Assembly (NCBI GenBank): GCA_933207985.1
Contig: OW240912.1
Location: 80,625,362-80,689,361 of the forward strand
Direction: 5' to 3'
Length of the DNA: 64,000 nucleotides
Origin: Pelobates cultripes
Taxonomy: Eukaryota; Chordata; Amphibia; Anura; Pelobatidae
In this document: piece after piece, positions 22,387 to 33,529 of the stretch
Position numbering within the stretch: the stretch's first letter is position 1
Layout: every line of letters starts with the position of its first letter
Notes under the pieces: model-generated
The model's input: the letters and a program-made list of their open reading frames with translations, nothing else
Database searches by the model: none
What the model was told of the DNA's origin: nothing
Program-made: the position numbers and the translations under genes

Positions 22387-23150
22387 CTAGATTGCTATGA
22401 CCCTAGCCATCCTATCCCCCAGCACAGCATACCCTCTTCCGTTTAGGTGCAATCCATCACTACTATACAGGTTGTACCCAAGCGCAAAATCGGTCCAGTG
22501 CTCTAAAAACCCCAAACCCTCTTTCCTGCACTAAGACTTCAGCCACGCATTGACCTCTCTAAATATTATTATTATTTATATAGCACCATCAGATTCCGTA
22601 GCGCTGTACAATCTCCCGCTGCCTTTCTGCTGTAGCGCGCGGCACAGGTATTATTTCTGAAAATATTACCTTGGAGGTCCTTTTCTTTAGCTTACTTCCT
22701 AGTTCCCTGAACTCATTCTTTAACACCTTCCATTTTCCTCTGACTTTGTCATTGGTACCACTATGGACCATGACAGCTGGGTCATCCCCAGCCCCTCCCA
22801 ATAGTCCCTCCACTCTGTCAGCAACATGCCGGACCCGAGCACGCGGGAGACAGCAAACTGTCCGGTTGAGACGATCAGAGTGACAGATTACCCTATCTAC
22901 TCTCTAAATAATAGAGTCCCCTACCACAAGCTATCTAGTCTTTCTTACACTCTCAACACCACCCATACTAGAGGGGCTGTTCCCAAGGCTTTTAGAAGGA
23001 ACAGCTTCCTGCAGTACAGCTACTCCTGAGGCGGTGGTCCTCACATCTTCACTCAAACGAACAAATCTGTTGGGCTGCACAAGATCAGGACTAGCTAAAC
23101 CTTTCCTCTTCCCTCCCTCCTGCTTCCTTGACCCACTGTTACCCACATTT
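22387..23150 (-). pseudogene. CR1 LINE ORF1 (SGNH/GDSL esterase-type), broken
   Basis: The upstream part (23,146-22,931) reads MGNSGSRKQ...VQPNRFVRLSED. The middle part (22,813-22,600) reads GAGDDPAVMVHSGTNDK, then KNEFRELGSKLK and VIFSEIIPVPRA, the esterase core with its G-T-N-D block. The last part reads NAWLKS, GLGFLEHW and DGLHLNGRGY, the block carrying the catalytic D-x-x-H, ending at 22,387. CR1 ORF1 proteins commonly carry such an esterase domain. Frameshifts occur, and a 48-bp L2 tail is inserted between QREIV and NAWLK. Confidence 0.75.
22564..22611 (-). mobile_element. 48-bp L2 tail-only insertion
   Basis: On the minus strand it reads TTGTACAGCGCTACGGAATC, then TGATGGTGCTATATAAATAA, then (TAA)n. 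This is just the terminal ~50 bp seen at the end of longer L2 copies here. The flanking CR1 ORF1 reading resumes on either side. It is an extremely 5'-truncated retroinsertion. Confidence 0.7.
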
Positions 23151-23562
23151 AAATGTGTTTTAACTCTCCATGAATAGCAATCTATTCAATAAACTGCTGC
23201 TTTGTGAAAAAACAGTTGCCTCACACTTCCTTTGGGGTCTTCATTCAGTTTTTCTCTTAATGATAAATGACTTTTTTTGTTAGTGGACACTCCTCGGCAC
23301 ATTCTTGTAGAAAACAATTAGTAGGAAACCCGTAATCTGCAGTTTCCTCCTTAGACCTCAGTTTTGTACTCTTGCTCATGTGCAAAATTATAACACAAAC
23401 GATGTTCCTGGCAGATGAAACGCATAGTAGTGATGAGGGAAGAAGAAGATGGTGGCGGCCACAAGGGGCAGTTTCAGGTAAATATACCTAACCTCCAATG
23501 CACGCCTCAGACACCGGACCCTAACAGGAAATGTCATCATCAGGTATCAAAATATGCAAATA

Positions 23563-24830
23563 GGGGCGGGGCCGGGCCGCCATGCTGACCGGTCGCATGT
23601 AGGAGAAGCTCCTGAGGCATTCTGTCTATTTGGCTGAAAAACACAGCTCAAACACCAAATTCAAGTTAAAAAAAATCTACCTGCAGCTGGTACACGACAG
23701 TGGACATCGCAGTGGACTCTGAGATCGGGAGTCTTGGAGCCCGCAGGGGTGATCTAAGGCTTTGGAGTTTGCGGCCTACTCGGAGGAGAAGCGGTGCAGA
23801 CGGCCGCTGTCCTGCTCCCCTCCCTTCTGATGCCACACACCTTCTCTTTGGTGCGGTGACTGGCCCCGTTTCCCCCCCCCTTTGGGCCGGTGGGGGTCAT
23901 CCCGGCCTCCACTGGAGAGTCTGAAGCCGCACTACAACACGGGCCTACCCAGCACTCTGCAACAAAATGGCAGCCGACCGTGCCCGAAACTGACACCACA
24001 CTAAAGCCGGAACGGCGCCCACTTCTAATACACCTACCACGGCTATGCCACAGACAGCGGGAGTCACGCTCTTGGACACTCACGTTCCAACTCCCGACAG
24101 TCAGAGCTGGCGCCCGACACACAAACCACAACTCCGTGAGCCGTGCAGAGTATCACCTCACAGCACGAAGATTTAACCCCCTCAGCGATCCCGAGGTCGA
24201 ATCTGCACCAGCACCGACAAGCGCAGGATCCGGTTCCAAGGTGTGATTTCGGGCTGGCGGAGCGGCACAAACCAACTTCCACACATGAAGGGAATGAACC
24301 TCACAATTGACCAAGCTGGTGGCGGGAACATGCGGTGGGACTACCCAAACCGCCTAATGGCGGAATACCTAGAGCCATGTACTAAACACTTAACTTAGCA
24401 GAGTGGGGGATGCCTGAAACAATGAGACCCAGTGGCTTTTACTAAGCAAAAGTTATCTTACTAGAAGTAATCATTCATTTATAATGGGCTTAGCATAACG
24501 CTCAGGGAGCATAACATGCCACCTTAATGCCTATTTCAGACCAGTTAGCTGTGTAGCATTATTCAGTCCAGCAATGCTGTTCAAAAATGCAATTTATTAT
24601 GTCACTCTCTCAAAACCCGATAAGTAAAGTTTGTTGATGTTACTGCTTGTCACTTAGGTAGCTTACAACTCGATGTTTATCCTCAAAATATACAAAAATG
24701 TGCCAATAATCCTATGCCATCTATGTGAATAATCTTGCTTTAATGGGCTTGTACTATGCTGTTGTGGCATCGTCAGCTCTTATGTTATCTTGTGCACAAT
24801 AAAAATAAAGAATTAAAAAAAAAAAAAAAA
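23563..24830 (+). mobile_element. L1-mobilised GC-rich retroposon with 14-bp duplication
   Basis: It starts GGGGCGGGGCCGGGCCGCC, in the style of a frog L1 5' UTR, and ends CACAATAAAAATAAAG plus an A-run. AAAATATGCAAATA flanks it at 23,549-23,562 and 24,829-24,842. The body (1.27 kb) has frames up to 125 codons but no endonuclease, RT or RNA-binding domain. It therefore appears to be a non-autonomous or internally deleted L1 relative. Confidence 0.75.
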
Positions 24831-25113
24831 AATATGCAAATACCCCTAAAAGTGACAGATTTATTTTAATGCAGGAATACAGAAATGTGCTCATGAATAT
24901 TTTAGTATTTGTTTGTTTTGGATTTTTTAAATCATATATAAATTATAAATTTGCCTGTATCGAATTTTTTTATTACATTATTGTGCTATTCGCTATAGGC
25001 TTTTGAGTGCCACTGGAGTAACTATTGTTTTATACTAATAACCCATTAATTCCGTCCAGGTTTTTCCTGGATGTTTCTTTCCCTATCCATCAGGATTTTA
25101 TTTGACTCCCAAT

Positions 25114-25881
25114 CAGGGCTGGATTAAGAGCCCATTGGACCTGGTGCTGACAATTATGTTGGGTCTAGTTACAGAATCTTATCAACAGAAAACTAAAATA
25201 GTCATACCTCCCAATCGTCATGTATCTGGTGGAGGTTGTGCTGGAGGGAAACTCAAAGGATATAGCGATCAGAAAACACATACCCTATGCTAATCTCTCG
25301 CTTTCATCTTTCAAGTAAATCCATACCCCCTAAAAGCAGTATCCGGTGAAGCAGGATTTCAGTGGGCGGGGTAAAAGTGTGGGCCACTGATGTGAATCAC
25401 ATAACCAGAACCGCCAAAAGGGACAAACATGTCATGCAGGTTGACCAACCAAGGGTATACTGTGCTGACAACACGCTGACCTTGGCATAAATGTGTCTAA
25501 TGAGGCACTAGCTCTACGCTTTCTAAGGAATGTCTCCTAGCTCCTCTCCTAACCTTCTTACTAGCAGGAAGAAGATTCTGTTATAAAGTCTGAGACAGAG
25601 GAAACGTGTATGTAGTGAGTGTAGAAGAAAGGGAACATGCCACAGTGTTAGAGAGACTGAAGCAGCAAGAGTATTTGCATAGTGCGCAAACTCCGCTTTA
25701 CCTTAACTATTTGTCAGGCAGTCCACAACAGTTTTGTTCCCCTTAAGCCCTCGTTAAGTTTCCATACTCAAACAAGAGCATGTGAAGAGTAGTAAAAAAA
25801 TATATATATATATTCTAAATATATAGTATTCTATAGGCATGGGCCTGGAGCTCCATTAGCCCCTATGTTAATCCGGCCCTG
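25114..25881. mobile_element. Non-autonomous hAT-like element, perfect 8-bp duplication
   Basis: CAGGGCTGGATTAAGAGCCC at the left and TTAATCCGGCCCTG at the right are inverted repeats. CTCCCAAT directly flanks both ends (25,106-25,113 and 25,882-25,889). The 768-bp body has no transposase. The 8-bp duplication and CAGGG ends place it in the hAT superfamily. Confidence 0.88.
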
Positions 25882-26215
25882 CTCCCAATGTTGGCACCAG
25901 TTGAATTACGGACATGCTATTTTTGCCAGGTATTCTACATATATTTATCTGGCACACTTTCTTTCCAGTAAGTGACATTTTGGGGTTGACCTCTCTGTGT
26001 GGGCAGCAGATTGAATGATTGTGATTTGTTTCAACTCTGCTCGTTTACCTGATAATTCTTTTTTCTGTACTCCCGACTCACTTCATACTGTTAAACCTTT
26101 GTGCTTCCCGTACTGACTTCAGCTTATCATCTATTTGTTTTTACATCTAGACCATGGTGTGTCCCTGCTAAAGAGGTATAGTTACCACGTTTAGAGGAGT
26201 TTGGTTTTTCCATTA

Positions 26216-26389
26216 AAATGCAGAGAAAGTCCAGGTACACAGATTCCATCATATTGCAGACTTTTTATTGGAATAAGCACAACTTCACAGCTTCACGTCC
26301 ATACCAGCCAAAACGTTTCATGTTGTGCATATTGAAATAAATAGTCTGCACTGTGAGGGAATCTGTGTGCCTGGACTCTCTCTGCATTT
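26216..26389. repeat. Imperfect fold-back repeat (174 bp)
   Basis: The left arm AAATGCAGAGAAAGTCCAGG is the complement of CCTGGACTCTCTCTGCATTT at the right end. Arms of about 65 bp match with scattered changes around a ~45-nt centre containing AAAACGTTTC. An AATAAA-like site lies in each arm. It resembles the fold-backs at 43,315 and 47,464 in design. Confidence 0.7.
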
Positions 26390-27790
26390 GGAAATACTAA
26401 GGGAGGTTTACCATCCCCTGAGCCTGGAGCACCAGTATATTATTTGGATAAATTATCTCATAGGATTTGTGCAGTTCCTACTGAAAACATAATTGTTTTT
26501 TTCCATTAAGTGAAACCACTGTAAAACCCTATAATATGTCTCCCTGTCTTCTACCTTTTCTACAGTTAGAAATTTAACCAGCTGAGCAATCATACTGACT
26601 TAAAGAGCAAACATGTCTTTCAGTTCTGTTGAAATATAATACCTCTATGAGTTATTTTGTATCCCATGTAGTCCTCTATTGTAGTTCACTTCAGGACAAC
26701 ATTTACAGGTTGCAGCAGGACAAGTTATGTTTAACGCGTTTCGCATACAATGTGCTTACAACATCTCCATCCGCAGGGCTACTCCTGTAATGACACCTGC
26801 TCTCTGTTTGTACCACTAATAGACAATGACAATCTTGAGAGTGTCTAGAACTAAAAGGAGTAATTTCATCCATGCAGAATGTTTGTTTGTGGGTAGTCAT
26901 GTTAACATGATCCATTTATAAATAAAGTCTGACCTGAATTGTCTCAGGAAAAATTAGATCATATTATGAAACCAATGATGAACATGGTTATAGAACAACT
27001 ATCTTACCTTAACAAAACAGTACTGTCACATATGCCACATATAAATATTGGTTTATTAATACATATATAAATACCTGACAACATTGGGCGATGTGAATAT
27101 GGGACAGGGAGTGGGCTGCCAATCAGGTATTAATTGACAATGGTGATGCATTTGAGAAGCCTCTGCAAACCTCCCAACTTTGGAACGAATGCATTAAGGG
27201 TGAACAGGCCTTGTGGGGATCATGCCAGTGCTACAACTTGCATCACTGTTTCTTGTCGGGCCCATCCGCAGAAACAGTATGTTAGGTTAGCATACATGCA
27301 CGCCAGGCTGAGCATCTTCCACTCTGGGCAGACCATGTAGCGCACTGGTAAAGTACAGCACAAATGTTTCTAATGATGCCCTTGTACTGTTGCTGGGGAC
27401 AGTTCCCTGATATCATTGGATGCGGGACACCAGGAAACAAAATTGTACATGCAGTACACAAAGATCAAGGATGTCTTGCCCAAATTGGGACAGTTGGGCT
27501 AACCTCGGCCAAAATGAGATTTAGTGGAGTGCATCTAATTATATACCATAGGTATCTATGGGTATTAGTAGCGGAACTTCTGTGAACAAGCCCAGGAGGG
27601 CAAATCAGGGGCAAAATGTTAGGACCACCTCACCAAACAGAATCCTTATATTCATTCCCAGGAGTGTGCTGAGATAATTCAAATGGTTGCCTCTATAATG
27701 GGATGTGTGAATATGTGATGGTGTGGTGGGTCAGTAGGGGGCTTTCCAGTGATACTCTACATCATGGCCCACTAACAAGCCAGGATTTAT
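26390..27790. other. No gene recognised
   Basis: A block near 26,720-26,760 (TAACGCGTTTCGCATACAATG) recalls the GCGAAACGCG motif of PLE-type repeats, but without a full hammerhead core. Frames up to 75 codons lack domains. Confidence 0.4.
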
Positions 27791-27793
27791 GTA

Positions 27794-29374
27794 CACCCTG
27801 TTCCAAATTATTATACAAATTCTATTTAAGTGTCACAAAGATTAAATATTTTGTTTTTCTGTTTAACTCATGGATGGCATTGTGTCTCAGGGCTCTTTTG
27901 ATCACTGAAAACAATCTCGGATACCTGTGATAATTAGATTGCCAGGTGAGCCCAATTTAAGGAAAAACTACTAAAGTAGGGTGTTCCACATTATTAAGCA
28001 GAGCACCATTTTCATGCAATATGGGGAAGAAAAAGGATCTCTCTGCTGCCGAAAAGAGTGAAATAGTTCAATGCCTTGGAGGAGGTATGAAAAAATTAGA
28101 TATTTCACGAAAACTTAAGTGTGATCATCGCACTATTAAGAGATTTGTGGCTGATTCAGAGCACAGACGGGTTCGTGCAGATAAAGGCACATTGAGGAAG
28201 ATTCCTCCCAGATCCATGCATCGGATCAAGAGAGCAGCTGCTAAAATACCATTACATAGCATCAAACAGATATTTGAAGCTGCTGGTGCCTCTGGAGTCC
28301 CACGGACATCAAGGTGTAGAGTCCTCCAGAGTCTTGCAACTGTGCATAAACCTTCTATTCGGCCACCACTAACTAATGCTCACAAGCAGAAACAGCTGTA
28401 TTAGCAGAAAAATACATGAAGACTAATTTTCAAACAGTCCTGTTCACTGATAAGTGCCGTGCAACCCTGGATGGTCCAGATGGATGGAGAAGTGGATGGT
28501 TGGTGGACGGCCACCCTGTTCCAACAAGGCTGCGACGTCAGCAAGGCGGTGGTGGAGTCATGTTTTGGGCCGGAATCATGGGAAGAGAGCTGGTCGGCCC
28601 CTTTAGGGTCCCCAAAGGTGTAAAGATGACCTCTGCAAAGTATGTGGAGTTTCTGACTGACCACTTTCTTGCCTGGTACAGAAGGAAGAACTATGCTTTC
28701 CGTAATCATCTTCATGCATGACAATGCACCATCTCATGCTAAAAAGAATACCTCTGCATCAATGGCTGCTATGGAGTTTAAAGGAGAGAAAGTCATGGTG
28801 TGGCCTCCATCCTCCCGTGACCTCAATCCGATTGAGAACCTTTGGAGCATCCTCAAGCAAAAGATCTATGAGGGTGGGAGGCAGTTTACATCCAAACAGC
28901 AGCTCTGAGAGGCTATTCTGACATCTTGCAAACAAATTAAAGCAGAAACTGTCCAAAATCTCACACGTTCAATGGATGCAAAACTTGTGAAGCTGCTATC
29001 AACTAAGGGGTCTTATGTTAAAATGTAACGTGACCTGTTAAAATGTTTAAAAAGTTAAAATGTTGTTATAAGTTTGATTGAAATAGCGTTTGATTTCAGT
29101 AAATATGCTGCAAACACAACTAATGACAATTTTCAGTTTTTACAACCTATAAAGTGGTTTGAAACTTACTGTGCGTAATAATTTGGAACAATGCATTCTA
29201 AGTTTTTTTTATGTTTAAAAAAATATATACTGTTATCATTAGGAGGTTTGTTCAATAAAATTTGAATTGTACTCTTAATAGTTGATAACATGAGAATTAT
29301 GCCGACTGTTATTTACATCAATTATTTAGGTAAATTAGAAAAATATCATTTGCATAATAATTTTGAACAGGGTG
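27794..29374 (+). mobile_element. Tc1-like transposon with IR/DR ends
   Basis: CACCCTGTTCCAAATTATTA at the left matches the complement of the right end. A second, inner copy of the motif lies about 184 bp inward on each side (27,981 GTGTTCCACATTATTAAG; 29,170-29,192 in reverse), giving the paired-direct-repeat IR/DR architecture of some Tc1 elements. The left flank is TA, while the right flank reads TT, a likely mutated TA. The single intronless transposase frame lies between the inverted repeats. Confidence 0.9.
28021..29028 (+). pseudogene. Tc1/mariner transposase, DD37E-type, frameshifted
   Basis: It starts at ATG 28,021 (MGKKKDLSAAEKSEIVQ). An N-terminal helix-turn-helix region (ISRKLKCDHRTIKRF) binds the transposon ends in this family. 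The catalytic domain shows LFTDK, GGGVMFWAG, the second Asp in MHDNAPSH, and Glu in RDLNPIENLW. I count 37 residues between the second Asp and the Glu, rather than Tc1's 34. Breaks: a frameshift near 28,400, a second near 28,705, and an in-frame TGA at 28,906. The frame then runs to TAA at 29,026. Length is about 335 codons, normal for the family. Cut-and-paste function is lost in this copy. Confidence 0.9.
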
Positions 29375-31222
29375 TTTTTCCATGTTTTATTCCATTATAG
29401 ATACTGACAAAACCTGGACTGTTGATGGACTCTTGACTCTTGAGGGCTGGTTTGGGAAACAGAGCTCTAAACAAAACTGATTCCCAGGACTGTGGCACAG
29501 TGGTCTAGTGGGCTGGTCTTTCAATCTACATAATGTTATCATTGGACAGCAATTATTGTCTAAGCATGCCAGCTGACACGATCAGCCAGTTAATGCTGTA
29601 CAAATCTGGACAAAATTCATATAGCTAATGCAGACGTGTAACTCTCATATTCGAAATCTAACCAATGAGGGGTTAGGCTATAAGCACACATGATACCATC
29701 AGTTGTCTAACTCATTGGAAATGGTTGATGGAAAACCAGGGGGTGTGATAGGGGCATGCTGGAATTATAACCACTACATTGGTAGTTATGGTGCATAGAG
29801 TGTCACTTTAAGAACAATTCAAAAGAAAGAACATGCCCAACTAGCTATATAATATTTACATGTTTTTCTTGTGTGATATTATTGCTTTAATAGTGTCTGG
29901 CCCTCCAGGGCACAAGCCTGAAAGCCTATCCATTAAAAAGTTGGGCATTGCTGATAACTGTTTTAGGTTTTCTAAATTGTACGTATGAATGGGAAAAGAT
30001 TGACAGCTTCACACATCATCTATTCGGCTGTCACACACAAGGGAGTTAATGTCTTTTTCTAATGCTGGGCATAATCTGTATTTTTTTTTTAAATATGTAT
30101 TCTGCTGATAAGTTATGCATACACAATCCCTTCAAATCTTTGATATTCGCAAGGGAGAGGAAAAAAAAATTAAGTTTGTGCTCTGTCAGCGAAGCAATAG
30201 AAACAGCAAGGCTGATGAAATGGGATTTGATTGGCTTCTCATTTGCCAGTCGCCCAGCGCAGAAATCACTGTGAGAATGTGATTTTCTTCCAAGATGACA
30301 TGGTGAAAGAAGTGGCACATTGTGCTGCTGCTGGCAGGCAGGGATACAGCTGCTATTACTAACCTCAACATTCTACCCGAAAGAGATGTTTTAACCAACA
30401 CAGTCTCCTGCATTTTGCCTTAACCCTTATAATCAATTTATTAAGATACGGCTTGTGGTTTTATAATCGGACTAGAACGTCAAACACAATTATTGTTGTT
30501 ATCCGGCTTACTGACAAGGGAGTGCAGTGGGAGCTATTGTTGCAGCTGTCAATGAAGAGTTGATATTTGTATTCCTAGGCCTTGACAATTCTTCAGGAAA
30601 AGGCTTCAAGTTATGCAGCAATGGTTTGCAGTTGAAGCCTGTTACCGGCCGTACTATAATGTTTTCTTAAGACTGCATATAATTTACTTACCTTTACTGT
30701 ATTTTTCTAGTCTAGAGTTTGAGAGTCATGATTATGGAAATTAAAAAAAACATGTAGGTATATTGTGCTCTGTGACCGGGATAGTCTTAGGGGAACAATG
30801 CTTATTCTTCATTGCTATTTGGGCCATCAAAGTTCCTACCAGGCATCATATAGACCAGGTAGCAAACAAGACAGAGTGAAGAACGTGACCTTAGAATGAC
30901 TGGACTTAACAGAACACGTCCAATGAGGTGAAGATAAAGGACACTGTTTTCAGTGTCAAAGTCTGGGACATTGGAAATAAGAAACTATTGGAATTTAACC
31001 AAGATGAACCTGGAAACATCCACAGAAATTACCAGGAACACAGATGTAAGTGCGTGAACAATACCAAAATAGAAGGACTGCGTCAATTTTACACAAGTGC
31101 ACATGCCTGGAAGTGAAGCTGTATAATGTATACTGTCTGAATGATGCATGCTGTCCCCTGCATGTAGGGGGGCAATGCAGATTTGTAATCATGTCAAGGA
31201 AGAATGTGTTGGCTTCAGTATG
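29375..31222. other. No gene; one MITE end, possibly constrained DNA
   Basis: GGTGCATAGAGTGTCACTTTAA ending at 29,811 is a T2-like right end. The stretch 30,080-30,620 is complex, non-repetitive, and lacks open frames. It could be conserved non-coding sequence, but only an alignment would show this. Confidence 0.35.
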
Positions 31223-31230
31223 CTCTAGTG

Positions 31231-31408
31231 CAGGGGTTCCCAACCCAGTCCTCAAGTATCCCCTAACAGTCCAGGATTGAAGTATTACCCTGTTGTGTCT
31301 AAAGTGTTTTATGTATTTTTTTTTTCTAAAAACACCTTTAACACAATTGGTTAATCCTTAAATGATGGACTGGCAGGGGGTACTTGAGGACTGGGTTGGG
31401 AACCAATG
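31231..31408. mobile_element. hAT MITE, 178 bp
   Basis: CAGGGGTTCCCAACCCAGTC and the complement of GACTGGGTTGGGAACCAATG are terminal inverted repeats that continue into CCTCAAGTA. The flanks CTCTAGTG and CTCTAGGG form an 8-bp duplication with one mismatch. There is no coding content. Confidence 0.88.
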
Positions 31409-31904
31409 CTCTAGGGAAAATAATTCTGTTAAGTAGACATAACAAGGCCAGTGAATCATACATGGCTGGTAGGTAGTATGATGGCCCCCTAGGGTGACAT
31501 GAGCAAACAGGTTATACACAAGGAAATACCCACAGTTTATTTACTCCACTATAAAAAGCGTCCTTTAGTATTGCATAACTTGGTGTCGAATTTATCCTGT
31601 TAACATAAAGTCCAATGTCAGGATCACGGAAGATGTCTGATTGGTCTGCCCATGTGATTGATCTCATCGAGGCTTGCTTGAAGTGGCACTGTCACTTTTG
31701 TGTTTTCAATATAGATTGAATCTTTATGGAAAATTGGTAGTCTTTGCTGGCATTCCATTGAAATTTCAATACAATCAGAAGATATATTACATAGAGAGAG
31801 TGCTGATATGTTTGGAAAAGGGGAGGGGGGGGGAGGGGATCAAGCATAAAGAAACCGCCATCACCATATTTTTTGATAGGCAGCTGTGCATTGTGCAGAA
31901 CTGA

Positions 31905-32090
31905 GATAGGAATCACCACTAGTGGCCATCTGTGTGACTGCACCTAGAGGTGCTCCTAGGCACCAGTGTAAACACTAGCTTTTCTCTGAAAAGGCAGCAT
32001 TTATATTGAAAAACCTGCCGGGACAGACTATATACACGAGAACCACTACATTAAGCTGTAGTTGTTCTGGTGACTATAGTGTGCCTTTAA
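31905..32090. mobile_element. T2-type MITE, right half
   Basis: It ends GTTCTGGTGACTATAGTG followed by TGCCTTTAA (TTAA at 32,087). The interior CTTTTCTCTGAAAAGGCAG is shared with 7,530 and 61,244. A TTGAAGTGGCACTGTCACT motif at 31,677 may be the left end of a different T2 subfamily. Confidence 0.55.
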
Positions 32091-32489
32091 GATTAGTAGC
32101 ACAAGTGAATGATGACAATCTCTGTCCTTAAGATCAGAAATGTGGAAGTATTTTTGGAGTTATTTAACCTATTAGGATTGTGTGCCACTGACCAATGAGT
32201 GCGTGGTACCCTGGAAATGATGTTATCATGAAAATAGATTGTACATAAGTGTATACATCCTATAAAGTCACAGCGTGTGGGAATTGTGTTATTTCAGTAT
32301 ACTACCAGACATGCTTACTTAGGAAAAAACACTCTGTCTAAATTTTGTGACATTGTTACAAGTCATTTTTGTTTTCATTTTCATAAAGATATGCTTGAGG
32401 CTGGAGTTGAACCCATCACCCTTTTTGTAATGAATTATTGAGTTAATAGTTATGTAAACTTCCAAAAAAAAAGTACAAAGTGCTCTGTG

Positions 32490-33522
32490 CTTAAGGCAAA
32501 TGCAATAAAGTGCAACAAAGTGTATAATAATATACAGTAAAGTGCAACAAAGTGTAAATTGATAATATAAGCAGCTACCACACAGAGTACATAGGTACTC
32601 TCCAGCCTATTGTAATAACATAAAACAGTGACAATCTGTTCAAAATGAACTAACAGTAACAAGTGGTAAGCGCTAAATTGAATTAAGGCTTACCTCAAAA
32701 GGTTAAGCAGTACAATAAGAATTATAACTGGACAAATTAGATATTCCGATTACATTGGCTTCGGTATATGGACAAACTATTGACTCCATATTTGATAACT
32801 ATAGATCTGATAGTATGGGCATAAATAACGAACAAGAAATTATGAAATTTGCATTATAAACTTGAGAAACTATTAAGCAGAGATATTAAAACGAGGTGGG
32901 AGATAGCCACATTGGATAAATACAATAGAGAAGGAATTACTCCATGAGGTCTTAGATACATGAAAAGTCCCTTGTTCAAACAGCAAGAGGAGGACTTCAT
33001 ACAAGAGTGGACAGACCTTTTCTTTCTCAGTTTTTCTTTTGGGGTGATGGATCTCATTACTAAGAGAAGGAAAAATTCTCTACAAAAATTGGATAGTGAA
33101 ATTAATGAATTACAAATATTTTTCTAGTATCCAATATGTCACCTGAACAATATACAGAGACATTACATGAGATCCAAACTAATTTAGAAAGAATGGAGAG
33201 AAGTGTGATCGAGGTAAAAAGGAGAAAATACTTGAGATACTATGCTTTAAACCAGATCAGGACATACTCCAAAAGGAATGTTCCACAGTATCATAATAGA
33301 AATTACAATATGGGAAACTCTGATTATAACAATGGAGCAAACAGGTACAGTCGACAACATAGGGATGCTATTAGAAGGACACCATCACGCAACAGATATC
33401 CCAAATCTAACCAACAAAATCGTGTACCACCTAAAATTACAAAAATTATTTTTTTAATGAATATAATGGTTTTTATGGCTGTAGCCTATGCAAGAACTCT
33501 AATAGTAAAAAAAAGGAGGTAA
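32490..33522 (+). pseudogene. Retroelement protein remnant, possibly a PLE-associated ORF
   Basis: From about 32,860, one frame reads LEKLLSRDIKTRWEIATLDK, then YNREGITP, stop, GLRYMKSPLF, then EEWTDLF-like and a Lys/Glu-rich coiled-coil (KRRKNSLQKLDSEINELQ). It stops at 33,125, and another frame (33,136-33,522) continues with LERMERSVIEVKRRKYLRYY, QIRTYSKRN and an Arg/Asn-rich tail. The order (basic helical, coiled coil, Arg/Asn-rich) resembles ORFs accompanying frog Penelope/Neptune-type elements as I recall them. That link is inference. Upstream 32,490-32,560 has a tandem AAAGTGCAACAAAGTGTA repeat. Confidence 0.4.
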
Positions 33523-33529
33523 TTAAAGA

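Noticed and set aside
26720..26770. Possible hammerhead on the minus strand (GCGAAACGCG)
   Set aside because: No CUGAUGA-type segment at the right distance and no convincing stem II.
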